A stretch of 64,000 nt of DNA from Lysobacter sp. ISL-50 (GTDB lineage Bacteria > Pseudomonadota > Gammaproteobacteria > Xanthomonadales > Xanthomonadaceae), in assembly GCF_018612875.1 (NCBI RefSeq), contig NZ_JAGGRI010000024.1, positions 62,001 through 126,000 on the forward strand, in the 5' to 3' direction. The notes below the pieces were generated by a model, which worked only from the letters and a program-made list of their open reading frames with translations, was not told the DNA's origin and searched no databases. Position 1 is the first letter of the stretch. Every line of letters begins with the position of its first letter. Positions 7,920 through 16,359 of this stretch are shown in pieces. Both the position numbers and the translations under genes were made by a program.

Positions 7920-8840
7920 TCAGGTATCGATGGGTAATCCGGCCTTCTTCAACTCTTTCTTCAGCGTCTCGATATCCGGAAACTTGGCCTTGTTGTTCTT
8001 GCGCACCCGGTTCATCGCCTGCTTGGTCTTGACCAAGCGATCCGTGTCGTCGCTGTGGCTGGCGACCTGATCGCCGTTGGCCTTGATGAAGGCATCGAGT
8101 TTGTCGAGATCGGCCTTGCCGAGCTTGTCCACGAAGGCGCCGACCCAATCGGTATCGGCCTCGCGCTTGGCGATTTCGGCCTGAGTCACCGGTTCGAGCT
8201 CGCGCAGTTCGACCATGCTCTGCTGTTCTTGCTCGTTGGCCGCTTTCTGCACGCCGAGGATGGCGCCGTTGATCGTGCCGGCGTGGTAGTAATCGATCAC
8301 GTCGGCCAGCGCCGAAGGCCCGGGATACTCGACGATGTCCTTGGTCATCGCGCGGCGGATGTCCAGCAGCTTGGCCTTGCGGTTGGCGTCCATCTGCGCG
8401 ACCAGCGCGTCGAGCGTCCGGTCGAACATATAGTCCTTGTCGTAGATGTTGTTGCCGCCCTGGATCAGCACGGACAGCGCGATATAGTTGTTCTTGACGC
8501 CGGCCGAATCGGTCAGCGACGCGGCCACGTCGGTCATCAGCGACAGCGCGTTGGACGCCGCGCGCGAATGCTTGCGGTTGGCGACGATCTCGTGACGGAA
8601 CTCCATGTAGCGGATGTCGCACACCGCCATCAGCTTGGTGGCGGCGAGCGTGCGCTGGCTTTCGCTGGTCGCCCCGACCAAGTCCTCGATCAGGTTCTCG
8701 GTCTTGAACGAGCTCTTGCTCTCCAGCTGTTTGGGCGTCGCCAGGGACTGCGGGGCGCCGCGAAACGTGGCGCAGCCGCCGGCCGCCATCGCGCAAAGAC
8801 ATACCGCCAGCGCCACGGGCGCTTTCCATAGCATGAACAT
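7920..8840 (-). CDS. Hypothetical lipoprotein, 306 residues
   Basis: The N-terminus is a type II signal peptide: a hydrophobic stretch ending in AAGGC, with Cys23 the likely lipidated residue. The mature part is mostly helical and charged, with several KxD/E-rich segments and a lysine-rich C-terminus. No catalytic motif was recognised. It heads a two-gene unit with the 94-residue protein. The ATG at 8834 (third codon) is an equally possible start. The 196 bases between its start and the next minus-strand stop hold its promoter region but no gene. Confidence 0.65.
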   Translation of the reverse strand: MFMLWKAPVALAVCLCAMAAGGCATFRGAPQSLATPKQLESKSSFKTENLIEDLVGATSESQRTLAATKLMAVCDIRYMEFRHEIVANRKHSRAASNALSLMTDVAASLTDSAGVKNNYIALSVLIQGGNNIYDKDYMFDRTLDALVAQMDANRKAKLLDIRRAMTKDIVEYPGPSALADVIDYYHAGTINGAILGVQKAANEQEQQSMVELRELEPVTQAEIAKREADTDWVGAFVDKLGKADLDKLDAFIKANGDQVASHSDDTDRLVKTKQAMNRVRKNNKAKFPDIETLKKELKKAGLPIDT

Positions 8841-9036
8841 GTTGATTTCCCCTGTCGCGATAACGTCGAAGCGATCGCGCCTCGTCGGGCGCTACCTCAC
8901 ATAACGCAAGGTTGCGCCCGAAACGGACAGGGATGTCGATACAGAAAAATGTCGCGAATCGGACTGACGTTGAGCGACACAAATCAACCCGTCGCGGCAC
9001 CGCGCGGAGAACTTGCGTGAGGCAGGCGGTCGCGGC

Positions 9037-9777
9037 TCAACTCATCTGCAACCCACCATTGACCGCGTAATCCGCACCGGTCACGAACGCCGCATCATCC
9101 GAAGCCAGCCACGCGCACAGGCTGGCGATCTCCTCGGGTTTGCCGAGCCGCCGCACCGGCACCGACGCGGCCAGGCGGTCGAGCACGTCGGGCGGGAACG
9201 CGCTGATCGAGGCGCTGGCGACGTAGCCCGGCGACACGGTGTTGACCGTCACCGCGCGCGCGGCGAACTCCAGCGCGAGCGAGCGGGTGAAACCGTGCAT
9301 GGCCGACTTCGCCGTGGCGTAGTTGACCTGGCCGATCTGGCCCTTCTGCGCGCTGACCGAACCGATGTTGATGATCCGGCCCCAGCCGCGCGAGGCCATG
9401 CCGTCGATCACCTGCTTGGTGATGTTGAACAATGTATGCAGGTTGCCGGCCATCACCGCGTTCCAATCCTCGCGCGTCATCTGCCGGAACAGCACGTCGC
9501 GGGTGCCGCCGGCGTTGTTGACCAGGACATCGACCTCGCCGACTTCGGCCTTGACCTTGGCGAACGCGGCCACGGTGGAATCCCAGTCGGCGGCATTGCC
9601 TTCGGAGGCGATGAAGTCGTAACCCAACTCGCGCTGCTCGCGCAGCCAGCCGGCCTTGCGCGGCGAATTCGGCCCGCAGCCGGCGACCACGGTGTGACCG
9701 CTGTGCGCGAGCTTCTGGCAGATCGCGGTGCCCAGGCTGCCCATGCCGCTGGTGACGTAGGCGATACGGAGTGTCAT
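9037..9777 (-). CDS. PhbB-like acetoacetyl-CoA reductase / short-chain dehydrogenase
   Basis: The 246-residue SDR starts at MTLRIAYV. The active-site set is present: Ser in NIGSVSAQ, then Tyr and Lys in NYATAK, and NNAGG after strand 4. The N-terminal part (VAGCGPNSPRK) is typical of PhbB-type acetoacetyl-CoA reductases, which are NADPH-linked. The cofactor loop reads TSGMGSLGTA rather than the usual TGGMGGIG, so it may be a diverged paralogue. A longer frame would extend 33 residues upstream into repeat DNA and was rejected. It lies behind the citrate transporter on the same strand, separated by an inverted repeat. Confidence 0.8.
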   Translation of the reverse strand: MTLRIAYVTSGMGSLGTAICQKLAHSGHTVVAGCGPNSPRKAGWLREQRELGYDFIASEGNAADWDSTVAAFAKVKAEVGEVDVLVNNAGGTRDVLFRQMTREDWNAVMAGNLHTLFNITKQVIDGMASRGWGRIINIGSVSAQKGQIGQVNYATAKSAMHGFTRSLALEFAARAVTVNTVSPGYVASASISAFPPDVLDRLAASVPVRRLGKPEEIASLCAWLASDDAAFVTGADYAVNGGLQMS

Positions 9778-9790
9778 GGCTTTACCCTGA

Positions 9791-9902
9791 AGCGAGGAGT
9801 GAGTGGGATGGAGAGAGGAGTGAGTGAAGAGGAGTGAGTAAGGGCAGGAGCGGTGGGGAGTTTGGCTTTTACTCACTCCTCACTCCTCTCCACTCACTCC
9901 TC
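9791..9902. repeat. GAGTGAG-rich inverted repeat
   Basis: The left arm (about 9791-9841) is built from GAGGAGTGAGTG units. The right arm (about 9869-9902) is its imperfect reverse complement, separated by roughly 28 bases. It fills the gap between the CitMHS stop and the reductase start. A related element occurs at 14973-15088, so this is a dispersed repeat family. It could fold into a long hairpin in the mRNA. Confidence 0.75.
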
Positions 9903-9909
9903 ATCACGA

Positions 9910-11238
9910 TCAGGCGGCGAAAGGGTAGAGGGCGAACAACAGCGAAGCGGCGAGCAGCAACAGCGAAATAAGCACGGCCCACTTCAGGGTGAACTTCTGG
10001 TGGTCGGCGAAATCCACGTTGGCCATGCCGACCAGCAAATACGTCGAAGGCACCAGCGGGCTCAACAGATGTACGGGCTGGCCGGCCAGCGATGCGCGCG
10101 CCATTTCCACCGGGGTGATGCCGTAGTGGCCGGCGGCCTCCGACAGGATCGGCAGAACGCCGAAATAGAACGCGTCGTTGGACATGAAGAAGGTGAAGGG
10201 CATGCTGGCGATCGCGGTGATCACCGCCAGATACGGGCCCCAGGCGTCGGGAATCACCGCCAGGAAGCTGCGCGACATCGCCTCGACCATGCCGGTGTTG
10301 GACAAGATGCCGGTGAAGATGCCGGCGGCGAAGATCAGCGACACCACCGCCAGCACGTTGCCGGCGTGGTTGCCGATGCGGCGGCGTTGTTCGGCCAGGT
10401 CCGGATAGTTGATCACCAGCGCGATCGCGAAACCGATCATGAACAACACCGGCAGCGGCAGCAGGCCCATGATCAGCGCGGCCATCAGCGCGACCGTCAG
10501 CGTCGCGTTGACCCACAGCAGCTTGGGCCGCTTGGTGTCTTCGCTGTCGGCCAGGGTCGGCAGATTGTCGCTGGCGGTGTCGAGTTCGGGATTCCAGTCG
10601 GCGGCGTGGCCATCCAGCGTCACGATGCCGAGCCGGCGCCGTTCGCGCAGACCCAGGTACCAGGCCAGCGCGATGATGCCGAGCAGCGAGACCACCATCG
10701 CCGGCAGCAGCGGCACGAACACTTCGCTGGGGTCCACGTGCAAGGCGGTGGCCGCGCGCGCGGTCGGCCCGCCCCACGGCGTCAGGTTCATCACGCCGCT
10801 GGCCAGGATGGTGACGCAAGTCAGGTTCAAGGCGTTCATGCGCAGCCGCTGGAACAGCGGCAGCATCGCCGAGACGGTGATCATGTACGTGGTCGAGCCG
10901 TCGCCGTCGAGCGAGATCAGCATCGCCAGCACCGCCGTTCCGACCACGATCTTGACCGGATCGCCCTTGACCAGCTTGAGGATGCGCTTGACGATCGGAT
11001 CGAACAGACCCGCGTCGATCATCACCCCGAAGTACAGGATCGCGAACATCAGCATCACGCCGGTCGGCGCGATCTTCTTGATGCCCTCGATCATCATCTC
11101 GCCGATGCCGGCGCCGAAACCGCCGAGCAGGGCGAAACCGATCGGTATCACGATCAGAGCCACCAGCGGCGACAGCCGCTTGCTCATGATCAGATACATG
11201 AAGGTCAGGACCATGCCGAAGCCGAGCGCGGTCAACAT
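9910..11238 (-). CDS. CitMHS-family citrate:metal:proton symporter
   Basis: The 442-residue inner-membrane protein has about a dozen hydrophobic helices and the hallmarks of the CitMHS family: SLDGDGSTTY near residue 108, LTPWGGPTARAA near 152 and MSNDAFYFGVLP near 350. Members take up citrate complexed with divalent metal, driven by protons. Its neighbours support this: an OprP-type porin next to it on the same strand and, divergently, a TctD/TctE-like sensor system that in related bacteria controls tricarboxylate uptake. Confidence 0.88.
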   Translation of the reverse strand: MLTALGFGMVLTFMYLIMSKRLSPLVALIVIPIGFALLGGFGAGIGEMMIEGIKKIAPTGVMLMFAILYFGVMIDAGLFDPIVKRILKLVKGDPVKIVVGTAVLAMLISLDGDGSTTYMITVSAMLPLFQRLRMNALNLTCVTILASGVMNLTPWGGPTARAATALHVDPSEVFVPLLPAMVVSLLGIIALAWYLGLRERRRLGIVTLDGHAADWNPELDTASDNLPTLADSEDTKRPKLLWVNATLTVALMAALIMGLLPLPVLFMIGFAIALVINYPDLAEQRRRIGNHAGNVLAVVSLIFAAGIFTGILSNTGMVEAMSRSFLAVIPDAWGPYLAVITAIASMPFTFFMSNDAFYFGVLPILSEAAGHYGITPVEMARASLAGQPVHLLSPLVPSTYLLVGMANVDFADHQKFTLKWAVLISLLLLAASLLFALYPFAA

Positions 11239-11331
11239 GAAGCTATTCCTTTTGAATGCACGTTCGCGACAGGGCGCGGCGGTGCGGGAAACGACGAAAC
11301 ACTCATCCGCAGGGCGGCGAAACCCTCACTC

Positions 11332-11359
11332 CGTCATTCCCGCGAACGCGGGAATGACG
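11332..11359. repeat. Palindromic REP-like element (GTCATTCCCGCG type)
   Basis: A 13-bp perfect stem, CGTCATTCCCGCG, with an AA loop, lies between the CitMHS gene and the porin gene. The same core occurs at 20772-20889 and 43833-43915. Such extragenic palindromes are widespread in proteobacterial genomes. Confidence 0.85.
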
Positions 11360-11412
11360 AGCAAAAAAGCGTAGAGACTCGAAATACGAATCAGAAACTT
11401 TGAACGCGGCTC

Positions 11413-12603
11413 TCAGAAGTCGTACTGAAACCGCCCCACCACCGCACGCGTGCGATCCAGGGTCCGGTTCGCCAACCGATCGCGATTGCGGCTCTCGATC
11501 CAGTCCAGCATGAAGCGCAGATTCGAGCGCAGATGCCAGTTCACTCCGACGCTGGTCTGCGCCATCGACACATCGCTGAAATTCGCCGCGCCGTTGAGGT
11601 GCTGCTTGCCGCGGATCGTGTCGTAGCGCGCCGCCAGTTGCCACGCGCCGCTGCTGCGCGCCGGCTTCACCCGGCCGAAGCGGCCGGACTTGCTGTCGTA
11701 AGGTGTCGTCTCGCCGGTGATGAACCAGCCGACCAGGCCGTAGGCCGAACGGATATCGCCGCGTTGCGAGCCGTCGTCGAAATTCGCGCCGCTCACTTCG
11801 GACTGCAGATACCAGGGCCCGTGGGTGAAGCCGAACTCCAGCGAGTACTTATCGACATCGGTATCGAGCCCGCGGTTGAAATTCACCAGCGTCGCGCGGC
11901 TGTTGTCGGACAGATGCCCGGCCGGACGCGGTGCGATGCGCAGGCCGTTGGCGCCGTCGCGGCCGGGATGATCGTAGTACTCGCGCGCCAGCGACAGGCC
12001 CAGGTGCAAGGTGTCGCCGTCGTCGTGGCGCGGCGCCCAAGTGCCGCGCGCGCCGAACGCGCGGCCCTTCACTTGCCACACGTCGATGCTTTCCAGGCTG
12101 TAGACACTGCCGCCGATGGTGTAGTCCTCGCCGGCGGTGATCCACGCCGCGCCGAGCCGGTACAAGGGCGCGACGGAACTGGCGAACATGCTGCGCTCCA
12201 TGAACGCGCCGTAGTTCGAACTGATCCGGTCGTCCAGGGTGAAGTACTGCTTGAACTGGCCGATGGTCAGCTTGCCGGCCTTGAAATCCTTCGTGACATA
12301 GACGTCCTTGGCCTCGACGTTGTCGCCGCTGAACTTGTCCTGCAGGCCGGCGAAGTCGCCTTCGATCTTGTAGCCCCAGCCGTAGAACCGGCCCGACACG
12401 TCCAGCCACAGCCGGCGCACTTCGCTGTCGTCGGGATTGGCCGTGCCGCGGTCGTCGTTGTCGAACTGGGCGAAGTCCCAGTGCACGCGACCGCCGAGTT
12501 CGGCGGTGACGGGCTTGTCGCTGTTTTCATCGGCACGAACGACGCCGGACGCGGCGAGCAGGCACAGCGCGACACACGCGCCGGCGTGGTGGACAACAGC
12601 CAT
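11413..12603 (-). CDS. OprP/OprO-family outer-membrane porin
   Basis: The 396-residue protein has a signal peptide ending near VVRA (residue 24), then a beta-barrel pattern of alternating hydrophobic strands. It ends in the aromatic GRFQYDF, where the terminal Phe is the outer-membrane assembly signal. The region GRFYGWGYKIEGDF and GQFKQYFTLDDRISSNY is typical of the Porin_O_P family, which forms anion-selective trimers (phosphate, or in relatives carboxylates). Its place beside the citrate symporter suggests uptake of tricarboxylates across the outer membrane. It is transcribed away from the tctD-like regulator gene across a 209-base divergent promoter region. Confidence 0.85.
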   Translation of the reverse strand: MAVVHHAGACVALCLLAASGVVRADENSDKPVTAELGGRVHWDFAQFDNDDRGTANPDDSEVRRLWLDVSGRFYGWGYKIEGDFAGLQDKFSGDNVEAKDVYVTKDFKAGKLTIGQFKQYFTLDDRISSNYGAFMERSMFASSVAPLYRLGAAWITAGEDYTIGGSVYSLESIDVWQVKGRAFGARGTWAPRHDDGDTLHLGLSLAREYYDHPGRDGANGLRIAPRPAGHLSDNSRATLVNFNRGLDTDVDKYSLEFGFTHGPWYLQSEVSGANFDDGSQRGDIRSAYGLVGWFITGETTPYDSKSGRFGRVKPARSSGAWQLAARYDTIRGKQHLNGAANFSDVSMAQTSVGVNWHLRSNLRFMLDWIESRNRDRLANRTLDRTRAVVGRFQYDF

Positions 12604-12812
12604 CGATGTTTCTCCCGACCCTGCTTTTCCCGCAGTTTTCCGCGCGACAGACGGCGCGCACTGCGCTTATAGTTGGGTCGGCCCGGACGGCCTGCCCAAC
12701 CCCTCCAGCGCAGGCTAGGCGGTCGAAGCTGTCAACGACCTGTCATCGCGAAGGGTCTTTACTACGGCCGCTGACTGAGTGCGGCTTCTGACTGGGCGAG
12801 GGAGCCCGTTTA

Positions 12813-13523
12813 ATGCGCATTCTTTTGGTCGAGGACAACGCGGATCTGGCCGACGCCATCGTCAGGCGCATGCGCCGCGACGGCCATGCGGTGGACTGGC
12901 AGTCCGACGGCCTGCAGGCGGCCAACGTGCTGCGCTATCAGGCCTTCGATCTGATCGTGCTCGACATCGGCCTGCCGCGGCTCAACGGCCTGGGCCTGCT
13001 GGCCGGATTGCGCGAACGCGGCGACACCACGCCGGTGCTGATGCTGACCGCGCGCGACGGCATCGAGGACCGGGTCAAGGCGCTGGACTCGGGCGCCGAC
13101 GATTACCTCAGCAAACCCTTCGATTTCCGCGAGTTCGAAGCGCGCTGCCGGGTGCTGCTGCGGCGCAACCGCGGCCAGGCCGCGGGCGTGGTGCAGATCG
13201 GCGCGCTGACCTTCGACGCCGGCGCGCATCGCGTCACCCTCGACGGCGAAGCGATCGAAGTGCCCAACCGCGAATTCCGCCTGCTGGAAATCCTGATCGG
13301 CAAACTCGGGCAGGTGGTCAGCAAGGACGAGATCGGCAACGGCCTGTTCGGTTTCGACGACGAAGCCGGGCCGAACGCGATCGAGTTGTATATCGGTCGC
13401 CTGCGCAAGCGTCTGGCGGCGGCGCCGCTGCGCATCGCGACCGTGCGCGGCGCCGGTTATCTGATCGAAGCCGCCGACGCGGCCGGCGCCGAGCCGGCCG
13501 GCGCGGAGCCCGCCGATGGCTGA
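12813..13523 (+). CDS. OmpR-family response regulator (TctD-like)
   Basis: The 236-residue regulator has a receiver domain with acidic pocket E7/D8, phospho-acceptor Asp51 (VLDIGLPRLNG), Thr in LTARD and Lys in SKPFDF. A winged-helix DNA-binding domain follows, ending in VRGAGYLIEA. Its gene overlaps the kinase gene by eight bases and lies divergent from the porin-CitMHS genes, which it probably activates. The family match is to TctD, the regulator of tricarboxylate uptake in Salmonella and pseudomonads. The C-terminal tail is an Ala/Glu/Pro-rich extension. Confidence 0.88.
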   Translation: MRILLVEDNADLADAIVRRMRRDGHAVDWQSDGLQAANVLRYQAFDLIVLDIGLPRLNGLGLLAGLRERGDTTPVLMLTARDGIEDRVKALDSGADDYLSKPFDFREFEARCRVLLRRNRGQAAGVVQIGALTFDAGAHRVTLDGEAIEVPNREFRLLEILIGKLGQVVSKDEIGNGLFGFDDEAGPNAIELYIGRLRKRLAAAPLRIATVRGAGYLIEAADAAGAEPAGAEPADG

Positions 13524-14970
13524 GCCCGCGCGCACCGCGGCGCCGCGCCGCGACTCCATCCGCAAGACCTTGCTGATCTATCTGGGCGTGCTGTCGCTGA
13601 TCGGCGCGGCGCTGCTGTTCGCGGCCGCGCGCAGCTACGGCCGCGCCGCCGCGGATCGTTCCTACGACCATCTGCTGATCGCTTCGGCGCTGTCGATCGC
13701 CGACAGCGTCGCCCTGGTCGATGGCCAGTGGCAGGTCGATCTGCCCTATGCCGCGCTGGATCTGCTGGCGATGGCGCCGGAAGACCGCGTGTACTACCGC
13801 GTCGCCAGCCGCGAAGGCGCCACCATCACCGGTTACAGCGACCTGCCCGCGCCGCCGTCGCCGCCGCTGGACGGCAAGCCGCGGTTGTTCGATGCGATGT
13901 ACCTGGGCGAACGCACCCGCTTCGTCGCGGTGTCGCGCTGGGTCGCCGGGCCGTTCGCGCAGGGGCAGGCGATCGTACAGGTGGGGCAGACGCGCATCGC
14001 GCGCGAGGCGCTGGCCGACGATGTGGTGTTGCGGGCGCTGGTGGCGATCGTCGCTGCCTCATTGGCGGCGCTGGTGCTCGTGTGGGTCGGCGTGCATCGC
14101 GCGCTGCGTCCGGTGCAGAAACTCGAACGCGATCTGTCGCTGCGCGAGCCGTCCGACCTGCGGCCGGTGACCGGGGCGGTGCCGTTGGAACTGGATCAAC
14201 TGGTCGGCGCGCTCAACCGCTTCATGGCGCGGCTGTCGGCCAGTAACGAAACCTTGCGTGCGTTCATGGGCGATGCCGCGCACCAGATGCGCACGCCGCT
14301 GGCGGCGCTGCGCGCGCAGGCGCAGTTGGCGCTGGACGAAGACGATCCAGCCGAACAGCGCCGCAGCCTGGTGATGATCGAGCGCAACGCCAGCCACATG
14401 AGCCGGTTGTTGAACCAGTTGCTCAGCGACGCCAGCGCGATCCATCGCTCGCATCTGCAGCAGTTCGAAACCGTCGATCTGGCCGAGCTGCTGCATCAGG
14501 CGATCTTCGAGTCGATCCCGCAATCGGGCCCGCGTCCGGACCTGCGCCTGGCCGCGACCAATCATCCGGTGCTGGTGCGCGGCGACGCGCTGCTGCTGCG
14601 CGAGGCGATCAAGAACCTGATCGACAACGCGCTCAAGCACGGCCAGCCACGATCGGTGGATCGCAAACACGAGGATCAGGCCGGCGGCGAAGGCGGGCCG
14701 TTGCAGATCGCGCTGACCGTGAGCGACGGGGAAGCCGTGCCGACCGCGGTGCTGACCGTCGCCGACCACGGCCCCGGCATCGCCGCGGCCGATGCGCAGA
14801 CCGTGTTCGAACGCTTCGCCCGCGGCCGCGACGCCGCCGCCGGCGGCGCCGGCCTGGGACTGGCGATCGTCAAGCGCATCGTGGACAGCCATGGCGGCCG
14901 GATCGACTTGTCTAATCGCGTCGGCGGCGGGCTGGTGGTGACCTTGCGACTGCCGAGGGCTGTGCTTTGA
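13516..14970 (+). CDS. Sensor histidine kinase (TctE-like)
   Basis: The 484-residue kinase has one helix near residues 18-38, a periplasmic 2CSK_N-type sensor region, and a second helix near 176-194. A HAMP-like linker follows, then a HisKA domain with His256 in AAHQMRTPLAAL. The ATPase has an N box (LIDNALKHG), G1 (DHGPGIA) and G2 (GGAGLGLAIV). It overlaps the regulator gene and runs into the substrate-binding protein gene, so all three likely form one operon. Family knowledge points to tricarboxylate sensing. Confidence 0.87.
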   Translation: MAEPARTAAPRRDSIRKTLLIYLGVLSLIGAALLFAAARSYGRAAADRSYDHLLIASALSIADSVALVDGQWQVDLPYAALDLLAMAPEDRVYYRVASREGATITGYSDLPAPPSPPLDGKPRLFDAMYLGERTRFVAVSRWVAGPFAQGQAIVQVGQTRIAREALADDVVLRALVAIVAASLAALVLVWVGVHRALRPVQKLERDLSLREPSDLRPVTGAVPLELDQLVGALNRFMARLSASNETLRAFMGDAAHQMRTPLAALRAQAQLALDEDDPAEQRRSLVMIERNASHMSRLLNQLLSDASAIHRSHLQQFETVDLAELLHQAIFESIPQSGPRPDLRLAATNHPVLVRGDALLLREAIKNLIDNALKHGQPRSVDRKHEDQAGGEGGPLQIALTVSDGEAVPTAVLTVADHGPGIAAADAQTVFERFARGRDAAAGGAGLGLAIVKRIVDSHGGRIDLSNRVGGGLVVTLRLPRAVL

Positions 14971-14972
14971 GA

Positions 14973-15088
14973 GCGAGGAATGAGTTCAGAGGAGTGAGGA
15001 ATGAGAGAAAGCCGGGAGGCTGGCGTTCCTCTGCCTTGCGTCGCTTGTGCTTGTACTCGTTTCTCACTCTTCTGAACTCGTTCCTCGC
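14973..15088. repeat. GAGTGAG-family inverted repeat overlapping the start of the binding-protein gene
   Basis: The left arm 14973-15000 and the right arm 15061-15088 are reverse complements over 28 bases with three mismatches. The left arm starts three bases after the kinase stop. The right arm is translated as part of the signal peptide of the following gene. The element is related to the repeat at 9791-9902. Confidence 0.8.
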
Positions 15089-16142
15089 GGCCAGCGCCGC
15101 TCCCGGCGACATCCGGACCTTCAAATCGCCGCAACCCCTCGCCGCCCACCTGCGCATCCACGGCTCGACCGATATCGAGAACTTCGCCGCGGTCATCGCC
15201 GACTACCAGCGCCTGAATCCCGGCACCGAGGTCGAATACACCGATCTGGTCGCCCAGGACGTGTACGCGCGCCATCTCCAGGCCGGGCCGCGCGCCAGCG
15301 CCGATCTGCTGATCAGCAGCGGCATGGACCTGCAGACCAAGCTGGCCAACGACGGCCACGCCCTGGCCCATCGCTCGCCCGCGACCGCCGCGCTGCCGGC
15401 GTGGTCGCAGTGGCGCCACGAAGCTTTCGGCATCAGCTACGAACCGGTCGTCATCGTCTACAACAAGCGCCTGTTGCCGGCGGCGCAGGTGCCGCACACA
15501 CGCCGCCAGCTGCTGGCCCTGCTGCGCGATCCGGCGGCGAAGTTGTCCGGGCGGGTCGGCACCTACGATGTCGCCCGCAGCAGCGTGGGCTATCTGCTGG
15601 CGACCCAGGATCACCAGCTCGGCAGCATGGCCGGTGCCTTGCAGGCCGCGCTCGGCGACAACCGGGTGGTGCTGGAGGAACGCACCGGGCCCTTGCTCGA
15701 CCGGGTCGCCAAGGGCGAGCTGGCGCTGGCCTACAACGTGCTGGGTTCCTACGCCCAGGCGCGGATCGACGCCGGCGCGCCGCTGGGCATCGTCCTGCCC
15801 GAGGACTACACCCTGGTGCTGCTGCGCACCGCGCTGATCCCGCGCACCGCCGCCAACGCCGCCGAGGCCGGGCGCTTCCTCGACTACCTGCTGTCGCCGC
15901 GCGGCCAGAGCATGCTGGCCCGGCATGTCGGCCTGCAGCCGGTGCTGCGCTCGAACGCGGCCGGCGACGGCACGCCGCTGGGACCGCAGGCCCGCGACGG
16001 CGCCCGGGTCCGGGCGCTGCGGCCGATCCCGCTCGGGCCGGGGCTGCTGGTGTATCTGGACGCGCTCAAGCGGCGCCAGTTTCTCGACGCCTGGCGCAGC
16101 ACGGTCCAGCCGCGGCGCAAGGGCGGGGCGGCGGCGCCGTGA
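15036..16142 (+). CDS. Periplasmic substrate-binding protein (Fe(III)/AfuA or PgtC-like), partner of the TctDE system
   Basis: The product is an extracellular solute-binding protein. The conserved part runs from RIHGSTDIENF through DLLISSGMDLQ, GISYEPVVIVYNK, VGTYDVARSSVGY and LALAYNVLGSY to VLLRTALIPRTAANA. The best start is TTG at 15036, giving a signal peptide of MRRLC plus a hydrophobic core ending in AASA. A TTG at 14967 is also in frame and overlaps the kinase stop. No permease or ATPase gene follows, so it may serve as a ligand sensor for the adjacent kinase, as PgtC-type proteins do, rather than as a transporter part. Much of the signal peptide is encoded by a repeat arm. Confidence 0.78.
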   Translation: MRRLCLYSFLTLLNSFLAASAAPGDIRTFKSPQPLAAHLRIHGSTDIENFAAVIADYQRLNPGTEVEYTDLVAQDVYARHLQAGPRASADLLISSGMDLQTKLANDGHALAHRSPATAALPAWSQWRHEAFGISYEPVVIVYNKRLLPAAQVPHTRRQLLALLRDPAAKLSGRVGTYDVARSSVGYLLATQDHQLGSMAGALQAALGDNRVVLEERTGPLLDRVAKGELALAYNVLGSYAQARIDAGAPLGIVLPEDYTLVLLRTALIPRTAANAAEAGRFLDYLLSPRGQSMLARHVGLQPVLRSNAAGDGTPLGPQARDGARVRALRPIPLGPGLLVYLDALKRRQFLDAWRSTVQPRRKGGAAAP

Positions 16143-16306
16143 GCGCCCATACGCGGGCGTCGGTTGCGCGCGCCGCGGCGCCCGGCGGGCCCGGCCGGCC
16201 GCTGGCGCAAAGACCGCGGCGAGCGTCGCGGTTACAACATGTGTACAACCCCAAAGTACTAATGAACGACGCCCGGCGGCCGCGCGAATCCGCCCTGACG
16301 ATCCAT

Positions 16307-16312
16307 TAGACT
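16307..16312 (+). promoter_or_regulatory. Probable -10 box of maeB
   Basis: TAGACT at 16307-16312 resembles the hexamer seen before aceE (23175-23180) and the DUF2058 gene (42650-42655). It would give a 5' untranslated leader of about 41 bases for maeB. No convincing -35 box is visible. The rest of the 217-base gap after the binding-protein gene shows nothing else. Confidence 0.4.
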
Positions 16313-16359
16313 GCACCTTCACGCCATGTTCGCGCCCCTGCCACGGTAGCCCCCAAGCG

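Noticed and set aside
9853-11403. Plus-strand frame opposite the CitMHS gene, rich in His/Gln/Arg
   Set aside because: Antisense shadow of a membrane protein gene; starts inside a repeat.
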